Positions 55,438-62,550 of a DNA stretch of 64,000 bases are shown piece after piece. Positions within the stretch are counted from its first letter, which is position 1. Every line of letters begins with the position of its first letter. The notes below the pieces were generated by a model. The model was not told the origin of the DNA and made no database searches. It was given only the letters and a program-made list of their open reading frames with translations. Source of the DNA: JTS-AC122 sp050246015 (GTDB taxonomy: Bacteria; Planctomycetota; Phycisphaerae; Phycisphaerales; UBA1924); assembly GCA_050246015.1 (NCBI GenBank), contig JBFWWU010000009.1, positions 1 to 64,000 of the forward strand, read 5' to 3'. Both the position numbers and the translations under genes were made by a program.

Positions 55438-55772
55438 GAGAATCCTCCATTCTGAGAAGTGGTTGACATCCGGGAGGCGGCCTGGCCGCCGGTGCGAGCG
55501 AGATCTAGATGCGTCCCTGCAGCACAGCTGCGCCGCCGCCGCGCGGCCACAAGCGCGCCGAGGCCCAGCACGGCAACCGCGGAGGGCCCGGGAACCGGCC
55601 GCATCCAGAGCAAGGCCTCGGTGCGCTCGGTGATCAGGTTGAAGCCGTACCCCGTGGTCGCGGTCCATTGCGCGGATGCAGTTTGAGGCGCGGCCGAGAT
55701 GGTCAGAAATGCCGTCATCACTGCGAAGAGGGGAATCGGCTTCGCCGCGGACAACTGAAGTCGCCTGGACAT
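55434..55772 (-). CDS. Miniature PEP-CTERM protein
   Basis: A 112-residue protein that is nearly all export signals. Residues 1-35 are a signal peptide (ending ASAQ). Only about 23 residues lie between it and a sorting-type segment (VPGPSAVAVLGLGALVAA then RRRR, about 59-80). A further tail of about 30 polar residues follows the arginines, which is unusual. It may be a decayed larger gene with an internal deletion, or a short peptide anchored at the surface. The stop overlaps the next start by four bases. Confidence 0.6.
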   Translation of the reverse strand: MSRRLQLSAAKPIPLFAVMTAFLTISAAPQTASAQWTATTGYGFNLITERTEALLWMRPVPGPSAVAVLGLGALVAARRRRSCAAGTHLDLARTGGQAASRMSTTSQNGGFS

Positions 55773-56204
55773 GGTCTGTTCCTGGGTCTGAGCTTGTGCT
55801 CGGGACTCGACGTGTTCAAGCCGGGGGACATCCGTCGACGGTCTGCGTTCGTGGCGGCACCCGGGGTCCATGCTCTTCAAGCGTCAGATGGCCTGACGGG
55901 CTGCCACGATTTGCGCGGGCAACCTTCGAGCGTCGCATATGCGCACCGACTGCCACGAATCTGCTCACCTGCCAGTTGCCCAGGGAATCTTGGGGGTCGT
56001 CGTTCGAGTCTCTGGTGGGTACATCGCCAACCTGCTTGCCAGAGACGTGCGCAGGACCCCGCCGGAGGACCCCATTCGCCCATCCTGTCTCTGGGGCGCT
56101 GGGAAGCAAGTCGTCAGACCACCCCAGACCCTCTATTCGCATAACCCCCGGGTTGCAGAACTCGGGGGTTGTCGTTTTGGTCTCTCCCGGTCGCCCTACG
56201 GGTC
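55773..56204. other. Gap holding repeat copy 3 and no gene
   Basis: No gene is supported in the 432 bases upstream of the mini PEP-CTERM gene. Its right part contains the partial repeat copy (56060-56178). The open frames that cross it are composition shadows. Confidence 0.4.
56060..56178 (+). repeat. Island repeat, copy 3 (partial)
   Basis: About 119 bases keep only the right half of the repeat, and with more changes. Shared blocks are GCCGGAGGACC, TCTCTGGGGC, GTCGTCAGA, and CTATTCGCATAACCCCCGGGTT (shown by its core). The palindrome (56144-56170) matches copy 2 exactly (GCAGA loop) and is followed by GTCGTTTT. It lies near the right edge of the patchwork. Confidence 0.7.
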
Positions 56205-56675
56205 TCAGACGCTCTTGCCGATGACCAACAGCGCGCCCATCAAGGCCTGAGCGAGCGAGAACGCCGACTGGATGCCGAGCAAGACGCCGATCGCCATCCG
56301 CGACCGGAGTCGGCGACGGAGCCACAGGTCGGGCACCACTGCCGCCGCCAGCCACACGAGCATGAGCATCGAGATGAGCACCTCTTCGGGGACGGGACCG
56401 AGCAGCGCGAGGATCATGAGGAGGAACAAGGTGATGCCGCCGAAGAAACCGAACGACTCGGACGCCCGATTGAACTCGGATTGCAAGGCCAGGATGCCGA
56501 GCAGCGGCCATGGCACCATGACGGCGTGCGAAGCCAGGCACAGCATCAGCATGCGCAACGGTGTGCCGATCTTTAATGGTGCACGCCGGCGGCTGGGCTC
56601 GACGACGCCGGGGCGCGTGGGCGGCGCGACTGAGGGGATCACCGGCCGCCGATCAGCACGGTCTGGGCCGTTCAT
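56205..56675 (-). CDS. Hypothetical multi-pass membrane protein
   Basis: A 156-residue protein with a Pro/Arg-rich head and four hydrophobic helices (about 42-64, 74-92, 97-118 and 128-153). No functional motif is visible. It is flanked by the repeat copy 3 and an empty region. Start ATG 56675. Confidence 0.55.
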   Translation of the reverse strand: MNGPDRADRRPVIPSVAPPTRPGVVEPSRRRAPLKIGTPLRMLMLCLASHAVMVPWPLLGILALQSEFNRASESFGFFGGITLFLLMILALLGPVPEEVLISMLMLVWLAAAVVPDLWLRRRLRSRMAIGVLLGIQSAFSLAQALMGALLVIGKSV

Positions 56676-57072
56676 GTGTCACCTCGCTGCTGGAGCGGCT
56701 TACGTTTCTCGTCCAGTCGCCGTCGCGGGATTCTTGGCATCGAGTGCCGTTCCAGTTCGCACGTGCGACGAGGCGCGGTTCGTCACCGTGCCAACCTCGC
56801 GTTGATAGTGTGTTCGGCGCTCCGAGCAGCGCCGATGCAGAGAGCCCGGCCATATTACACAAGCTTTGAGGTCACGAGACCGGATGCTCGCGTGGACCTC
56901 CGCAGGGCTGGTCCGCGTCATCCACGTCCTGCTCAACCTGCCCGGGCGGTGGCACACCGACCAATCGCACCGACGGCGCTCCCAATCGTGCCCGCTTGGT
57001 TGACGGGACCCGGGGTTGACCATTGCGACTGTGACTGACAACGAGCCGATGAAGAGCGGCGCGAGATCGGTG
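56676..57072. other. Empty 400-base region
   Basis: No convincing coding region, RNA gene or hairpin is seen. Part (about 56780-56880) is less GC-rich. It separates the small membrane protein from the anti-sigma gene and could contain regulatory DNA or decayed genes. Confidence 0.35.
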
Positions 57073-58278
57073 CTAGCCCTTCGGCGCGGTCGGGGGCCGC
57101 TGCTCGAGCACGATCGGCACCGCGACGCGCCTCACCCACTCCGCGGGCTTGCGTCCCCACCACAGCATCGCGGCGGGATCCAGCGACGGCGCCAGCCCGA
57201 CCGGTTCATCCAGTTCGACCAGTTCCACGTGCGTCTGGGGCTGGCGGCCCAGCGCCGCGACGATCGCCGACAGTCGGGCCTGCGTGGATTCGAACTCCAC
57301 CACGTAGAGCGGCTTGACAGGATCGGGGGCTGATGCCGCGCTGGGCGCCGTCACATTCGGAGAAGCCGCGGGCGGGCGATCGCGCTCGTCGGCCACGGCG
57401 TGCTCCCCCGGCGCGGGCGTGGTTGGAAGCGCCGCGGGTGGCGAGAGCGGAATCCTGGACGCCAGCGCCGTCGCGAGACCAGATGATTCATCCAGCGGCT
57501 TCCAACGGATTTCCTTCGGAGACCGCGACGCGACGCCGCGAACATCTTCCACCGCCCCAAACCTCGACGACGCGACGCGGATCGCCAGTCGCCCCTGGCC
57601 CGCCAGTTCCACCGCGCGAGCGATGCTCATCGAGGGCTTCGCCGGCGCGTCGGGCGCGGCCGCGTCGGTCACCGGTTCCTCGCGCGGCTCGGTGCTGGCC
57701 AGCACGCGCTCCGGCGGTTGGCCGTCGTCGCTCGTGTCGTGTCGCGCATCCGGACTCGTCGCGGCGTGGTGACTCGCGATCGCGGGTACGTCCGGATCCG
57801 TCGATTCACTGATGCCATCGGTCACCGAGGCGATGCGGCGGTGATCACTGGTCGGCGGAAGCAGGGCGCTGCGAACAAGCAGGCTCACCGTGACGCCCGC
57901 GAGCACCAGCGCCGCGGCGATCGCGTATCGCCGCGGGCCGCGCGACTCTACCAGGCGGTGCCACACGCTCGGCCGACGGACCACCACCGACGACGTCGGA
58001 ATCGGAAGCCGTCCCGGCTCGGATCTCGCCAGGCTCGCGATCACCTCTCGCTCGAGGCGCGATTCGATCCCGTCCAGCAGCCCCGGCGGCGTCACGGCGG
58101 AACTCGCCCAGGCCCGTAGCAGATCGCGGTCCGACCGCATGTCACGAAGAAGCCGCCCGAGCGACGGATCGGCCTCGATGGCCGCCCGGACTGCCTTGGC
58201 GTTGGCCGCGAAGTGCACCTCCCCCTCGGCAATCGCCAGCAGGTCGGCGGGATCGAGATGGGCGGGGACGCGATTCAT
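57073..58278 (-). CDS. Probable anti-sigma factor with one membrane helix
   Basis: A 401-residue protein. The N-terminal 90 residues are helical (MNRVPAHLDPADLLAIAEGE), like a zinc-free anti-sigma domain. One membrane helix lies at about 117-136. A long Asp/Ala/Pro-rich outside linker (about 140-220) follows, then a C-terminal domain (VKPLYVVEFESTQARLSAIV) that may sense a signal. The gene starts inside the end of the sigma-factor gene (58275-58278, ATGA overlap), so the two are made together, the usual arrangement of sigma and anti-sigma. There is no HxxxCxxC motif. Confidence 0.7.
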   Translation of the reverse strand: MNRVPAHLDPADLLAIAEGEVHFAANAKAVRAAIEADPSLGRLLRDMRSDRDLLRAWASSAVTPPGLLDGIESRLEREVIASLARSEPGRLPIPTSSVVVRRPSVWHRLVESRGPRRYAIAAALVLAGVTVSLLVRSALLPPTSDHRRIASVTDGISESTDPDVPAIASHHAATSPDARHDTSDDGQPPERVLASTEPREEPVTDAAAPDAPAKPSMSIARAVELAGQGRLAIRVASSRFGAVEDVRGVASRSPKEIRWKPLDESSGLATALASRIPLSPPAALPTTPAPGEHAVADERDRPPAASPNVTAPSAASAPDPVKPLYVVEFESTQARLSAIVAALGRQPQTHVELVELDEPVGLAPSLDPAAMLWWGRKPAEWVRRVAVPIVLEQRPPTAPKG

Positions 58279-59252
58279 CGGTCGTACACGTCAGCGGAGG
58301 GGTCGCGATCAGCGGAGCGAGGTGCGCGGGGTCGATCGGGTTCGTCGGTCGTCGAGCGGGGGCGGGACTCAGCGGCTTCCACCGCTTCCCGCAGCGCCAG
58401 ACGGGCTCGGAACAGGCGGCTCTTCACGGTTCCCACCGCCAAGTCCATTGCCTGCGCGATCTGTTCGTAGTCAAGATCCTGAATGTCCCGAAGCACCAGT
58501 ACCGCGCGCTGATCCGCCGGAAGTGCACTGAAGGCGGCGGCCACGAGCCGACGCCGCTCCTGAAGTTTGACGCTCTCGGCTGGCAATAGTTCCCGAGTCT
58601 GCTCCCGCCAGTCCGATGGCTTGTCGGCCCCTCCCGGTCCGGAAAAACCGCTTCCGACCGGATCAGCGGCCGCTTGATCGATCTTTGTTCGGTCGGCGAC
58701 TCCCGTCGAGCGGGTCTCGGTTTCACGCTGACCTGTATGGTCCGGGCGACCAGGCACCGATCGCTTTTCGCTCGCCCGGTTGGGCAACCCGGGCCCGGGG
58801 GCGGCGCCGGACTCCATGACGGATTCCAAACTCGCGTGACGCCGGTGTCTCTGTCCCCGCAGGTACGAGAGGCAGGTATTCATCGCGATCCGGATCATCC
58901 ACGTGCTGAGTTTGCTCCGCCCGTCGTAACTCGAAAGACCTTGAATGATCTTGACAAAGGTGTCCTGGGTCAGGTCCGCCGCGGCTTCACGATCGCCCAC
59001 CATTCGTAGGCAGACCGCGTACAACCGATGCTGGTAGTTCGAGAGCAACTGCGTCCACGCGCGCGAGTTCGAGACCCCGTCGCGCTGGATCGCGCGGACG
59101 AGTTCCAACTCGGCCACCTCGTCGGCGTCAGGCACATGGGATGGACCGGGTTCGGATGACACGAGCGTTCTTGATCGTAGTGCGCGCCCGGTGCGCTCCA
59201 CGCGCGCCGCTTCCGCCGCCCGCGGGCCTCCCGGCACCCTCTCAAATAACAA
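58275..59252 (-). CDS. ECF sigma factor (RpoE-like) with long linker
   Basis: Region 2 shows NYQHRLYAVCLRMVGDREAA, then DLTQDTFVKIIQGLSSYDGR and STWMIRIAMNTCLSYLRGQR. Region 4 shows AFSALPADQRAVLVLRDIQD, LDYEQIAQAMDLAVGTVKSR. Between them lies a polar linker of about 75 residues, longer than in typical ECF factors. The frame opens at TTG 59252, but a hairpin just upstream and the family N-terminus suggest a start nearer GTG 59135 (VPDADEVAELELVRAI). The anti-sigma candidate follows with a four-base overlap. Target genes are unknown. Confidence 0.85.
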   Translation of the reverse strand: MLFERVPGGPRAAEAARVERTGRALRSRTLVSSEPGPSHVPDADEVAELELVRAIQRDGVSNSRAWTQLLSNYQHRLYAVCLRMVGDREAAADLTQDTFVKIIQGLSSYDGRSKLSTWMIRIAMNTCLSYLRGQRHRRHASLESVMESGAAPGPGLPNRASEKRSVPGRPDHTGQRETETRSTGVADRTKIDQAAADPVGSGFSGPGGADKPSDWREQTRELLPAESVKLQERRRLVAAAFSALPADQRAVLVLRDIQDLDYEQIAQAMDLAVGTVKSRLFRARLALREAVEAAESRPRSTTDEPDRPRAPRSADRDPSADVYDR

Positions 59253-59253
59253 C

Positions 59254-59279
59254 GCACCCCCGCGGATTCGCAGGGGTGC
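59254..59279 (-). terminator. Hairpin upstream of the ECF sigma gene
   Basis: GCACCCC (59254-59260) pairs with GGGGTGC (59273-59279) around an inner CGC/GCG-like loop. On the minus strand it is followed by GTTGTTATTTG, which gives a terminator or attenuator shape. It lies in the leader of the sigma gene, so it may regulate entry into the operon. Confidence 0.45.
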
Positions 59280-59491
59280 GGGGAAGTGTTCCTGTTCCCT
59301 CCGCTCTTGCTCGATATCGGATACGCCTGGGAGCGGAGGGCGTGAGAAGCAATGTTGTCAACCGATCCATACGTCTATCGGCCGCGGGGGTTCGAGCCAT
59401 TGAAGAATTTGCCCGCGTGCGTCTGGTTCGGGTTTCGCGCCCGAGTGTGTGCCTCCGCGCGGCGTTCCCGCTCCTTGGACTATCATCGCGC

Positions 59492-61216
59492 ATGAAGGTC
59501 GCGCTCGTGCCGCTCAATCCGACCGTCGGCGACATCGCGGGCAATGAAGCGGAAGCCCGCGGCGCGATCAGGCAGGCGCACGACGGCGGCCGTGCCGGCA
59601 CCGACGGTGAGCCCGATCTGTTCATCCTTCCCGAACTGGCCATCAGCGGGTATCCGCCCAAGGACTTGCTGCATCAGGCGGGGTTCCTGCGCGCGTGCGA
59701 AGCGGCGGCGGACCGGCTGGGGCGCGAGGTCACGGGCGAGTCGGCGGGCACCCTGGTTATCGGAGTTCCCCTGTCGTGCGAGCCGGCGCCGGGACGCCGC
59801 GGCGGGATCAGCAACTCGCTCCTGGCGTATCAGGGCGGCGCCCGCCTGGCCCGATACGACAAGCGCCTGCTGCCCACCTACGACGTGTTCGATGAAGATC
59901 GCTACTTCGTCGCGGGCGATCAGCCGGCGGTCATTCCCGTCGCCGGTGTTCGCGTTGGGCTGTCGATCTGTGAGGACCTCTGGCGCGGGGAAGACGTGGG
60001 CTTTGCCTCGCGCTACGCCGATCGCACCGACCCCGTGCAGGCCCTGGTCGATGCCGGGGCCGAGTTGATCGTCAATCCTTCGGCGAGCCCCTTTGTGCTT
60101 GGGAAGGGACACCGGCATCACGATCTGCTTCGGATGCACGCTCTGCGCCATCGCGTCCCGATACTGGCGGTGAACCAGTTGGGAGGCAACGACGAACTCG
60201 TCTTCGACGGGCACGCCGTCGCGATCGGGGCGACAGGTCAGGTCATCGGCGCGACCGCCGGCTTCGATGCCGCTCCGCTTGTTGTGACGGTCCCCGGTGC
60301 CCCGGTGCTGGCGCGCGATCCATACCTGCAGACCCCGGACGATGAGATGCTGTACCGCGTCCTGGTTCTCGGGGTGCGCGACTACATGCGAAAGACGGGG
60401 TTCTCCTCCGCCGTGCTCGGTCTGTCGGGCGGGATCGACTCGGCCGTCACGGCCGTCATCGCGGCCGCGGCGATCGGACCGGCCAACGTGCTCGGCGTCG
60501 CGCTGCCCAGCCGGTATTCGTCGCAGGGCTCCAAGGACGACGCCGGGGTCCTGGCGCACAACCTGGGCATCCGTTATGACGTCATCTCGATCGAATCCGC
60601 CTTTGCCAGCATGCTCGACACGCTCCGCGACGCCTTCACTGGGACCGCGCCCGGCGTCGCCGAAGAGAACCTGCAATCCCGCCTGCGCGGCACGATCCTC
60701 ATGGCGCTCTCCAACAAGTTCGGCCACCTCCTGCTCACCACGGGGAACAAGAGCGAACTCGCCGTCGGATACTGCACGCTCTACGGCGACATGAACGGCG
60801 GGCTCGCGGTGCTCAGCGACGTCACCAAGCACTGGGTGTACCGGCTGGCGCACTGGATCAATGCCAACCCCGCGAGGCTCGGCATCGACGCCACCGGCCG
60901 CTTGACCGGGCCGATCCCCGAGTCCTCGATCACCAAGCCGCCGTCGGCTGAACTGAGGCCGAACCAGACCGATCAGGATTCGCTCCCGCCGTACCCCGTG
61001 CTCGATCAGATCATCGAGCGCTACGTCGAGCGGCGCCAGGGCGCCCAGACGATCGCGACGGAAGCCGACATCGACGCGGCGACGGTGCGGAAGATGATCC
61101 GGCTCATCGACCTGAGCGAGTACAAGCGCAAGCAGGCGGCGATCGGGCTCAAGGTGACGAGCGTCGCGTTCGGCAGCGGACGCCGGTTCCCTATTGCCCA
61201 GCGGTGGAGGGGCTGA
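59492..61216 (+). CDS. nadE: Glutamine-dependent NAD+ synthetase
   Basis: A 574-residue two-domain enzyme that makes NAD+ from deamido-NAD+, ATP and glutamine. The N-terminal nitrilase-type glutaminase has Glu48, Lys124 and Cys160 (LSICEDLW) as its catalytic triad. The C-terminal synthetase has the P-loop SGGIDS (312-317), then LPSRYSSQGSKDDAGVLA and TGNKSELAVGYCTLYGD. Both halves are complete. The ATG at 59492 begins the family N-terminus (MKVALVPLNPTVGD). The stop overlaps the next start (TGATG). It ends de novo and salvage NAD synthesis. Confidence 0.93.
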   Translation: MKVALVPLNPTVGDIAGNEAEARGAIRQAHDGGRAGTDGEPDLFILPELAISGYPPKDLLHQAGFLRACEAAADRLGREVTGESAGTLVIGVPLSCEPAPGRRGGISNSLLAYQGGARLARYDKRLLPTYDVFDEDRYFVAGDQPAVIPVAGVRVGLSICEDLWRGEDVGFASRYADRTDPVQALVDAGAELIVNPSASPFVLGKGHRHHDLLRMHALRHRVPILAVNQLGGNDELVFDGHAVAIGATGQVIGATAGFDAAPLVVTVPGAPVLARDPYLQTPDDEMLYRVLVLGVRDYMRKTGFSSAVLGLSGGIDSAVTAVIAAAAIGPANVLGVALPSRYSSQGSKDDAGVLAHNLGIRYDVISIESAFASMLDTLRDAFTGTAPGVAEENLQSRLRGTILMALSNKFGHLLLTTGNKSELAVGYCTLYGDMNGGLAVLSDVTKHWVYRLAHWINANPARLGIDATGRLTGPIPESSITKPPSAELRPNQTDQDSLPPYPVLDQIIERYVERRQGAQTIATEADIDAATVRKMIRLIDLSEYKRKQAAIGLKVTSVAFGSGRRFPIAQRWRG

Positions 61217-61509
61217 TGCCGTACGCCACCGAGTTCCACGACCCCGCCGGGTCGTCTGGAGTCCTGCTGCAAGTCAAGGCGGTCCCCGGGTCGAAGCGGG
61301 ATCAGATCGCCGGGGTGCTCGGCGAGAGGCTGAAGGTGCGAGTCGCGGCCCCGCCGGAAGGGGGCAAGGCCAACGCCGCCATCTGCCGGCTGCTGGCGCA
61401 GGAGTTCGGGGTGCGCACCAATGAGGTGCAGGTCATTCGGGGGCACGGCTCGGCGGAGAAGACGATCCGCGTGGTGGGGATCGGGTTGGCGGATGCGACG
61501 CGGTGGTGA
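61216..61509 (+). CDS. DUF167 (YggU-like) protein
   Basis: A 97-residue protein of the DUF167 family: LLQVKAVPGSKRDQIAGVLG, then LKVRVAAPPEGGKANAAICR and VIRGHGSAEKTIRV. The lysine-rich KANxA loop is the family hallmark. The function is unknown. The ATG at 61216 has GGAGG six bases upstream and overlaps the nadE stop by one base. It ends one base before the convergent methyltransferase stop. Confidence 0.9.
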   Translation: MPYATEFHDPAGSSGVLLQVKAVPGSKRDQIAGVLGERLKVRVAAPPEGGKANAAICRLLAQEFGVRTNEVQVIRGHGSAEKTIRVVGIGLADATRW

Positions 61510-62388
61510 TCACGGTTCCGCGGCGATGTACGCGATGAACGACTCGCACGCCTGGCCTCGCGCTGACGGACGGAACACCCCGTTCCCCTGACCGTTCTTG
61601 TCGGTGCCTTCCCAATACACCGTCGATCGCGAAAAGCCCGCGTCGGTCAGCGCGTCGCATACCTCCGGCGCCGACCACAAGCGCCAGTCGTAGGTGAAGG
61701 CGCGCTTCTTTTCCGATCCGTCGGCGAAGCGGAAATGGATGTGGCACATGATCTCGCCGGAGATGGGCCGATACCGCGCGTGGTCCCACACGTACGTGAA
61801 CGCCGGCGAGCCGTACCCGCCCCCCGGTCGCGCCGGGATCTTGCGCGGCTCCTGGATCTCCCGCATCGAGTCCGACCCGCCGAAGATATCGAGGAAGAAG
61901 ACGCCGTCGCGTTTGAGCGACCTCCGCACGGCGGTGAAGTATTGCAGCAGGACCGATCGCTGCTTGAAGCACCAGTACGAGAAGTTCATGGCGAGGACGA
62001 TATCGAAGCCGCCCTCGGCGCCGGCGCGGGCCCTAAGCACATCTTCCATCCTGAGTTCCAGCCGGGTCCGCTGCGCATCGGTCAGTTTCGAGAGGTTGTG
62101 GCGGATGCCCCATTCCAGCGTCGGGGCGTGCAGATCCAGGCCGACCGCGTGGTTGGTCCGGCGCCGCCGGACCCACTCGCACGAGGTGTTGGCCGTCCCG
62201 CAGAAATCCTCGCGCAGCCACGCGGCCTTTCTCCCGCGTAACTTGGTGAATGTGCGATCGACGAAATCAATCTCGGCGACGACGTTCTGGACCGCCCGCT
62301 GGTACAGGTCGTGCTTGTCGGCCAGGTCGGCGTTGCTGCCGCGATTCCTCGCGTGTGGCTGGGAGCGAGAGGTTCTGGATCTGCTCAT
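61510..62388 (-). CDS. Class I SAM-dependent methyltransferase
   Basis: A 292-residue methyltransferase. The SAM-binding motif I is degenerate: WLREDFCGTANTSCEWVRRR, with a D-x-C-G-T loop. It is followed by HAVGLDLHAPTLEWG (motif II acidic residue), then FDIVLAMNFSYWCFKQRSVL and RRSLKRDGVFFLDIFGG. It resembles small-molecule methyltransferases of the planctomycete type; the substrate is unknown. The start is ATG 62388, or ATG 62406 six codons upstream. Confidence 0.8.
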   Translation of the reverse strand: MSRSRTSRSQPHARNRGSNADLADKHDLYQRAVQNVVAEIDFVDRTFTKLRGRKAAWLREDFCGTANTSCEWVRRRRTNHAVGLDLHAPTLEWGIRHNLSKLTDAQRTRLELRMEDVLRARAGAEGGFDIVLAMNFSYWCFKQRSVLLQYFTAVRRSLKRDGVFFLDIFGGSDSMREIQEPRKIPARPGGGYGSPAFTYVWDHARYRPISGEIMCHIHFRFADGSEKKRAFTYDWRLWSAPEVCDALTDAGFSRSTVYWEGTDKNGQGNGVFRPSARGQACESFIAYIAAEP

Positions 62389-62550
62389 GGGTCCAAGCGT
62401 ACCCATCGAATCGACCCATCTTCAGGAGCGGCCGACGATTGGAATATTTTGTCGGCATCGGGATTCTTCGCTTGGTCTGGCCGCCACATTCAGGTAATCT
62501 GGACCGATGCGGAATCAACCGGATCCCGCGAAGACAAGAGGAGCGCCAAA

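Noticed and set aside
55816..56541. A 241-codon minus-strand frame across repeat copy 3
   Set aside because: It runs through the repeat and in antisense-like composition over the membrane-protein gene; no domain is visible.
56676..57038. A 120-codon frame in the empty region
   Set aside because: Its composition is Arg/Pro-rich, it has no ribosome binding site and no similarity that I recognise.
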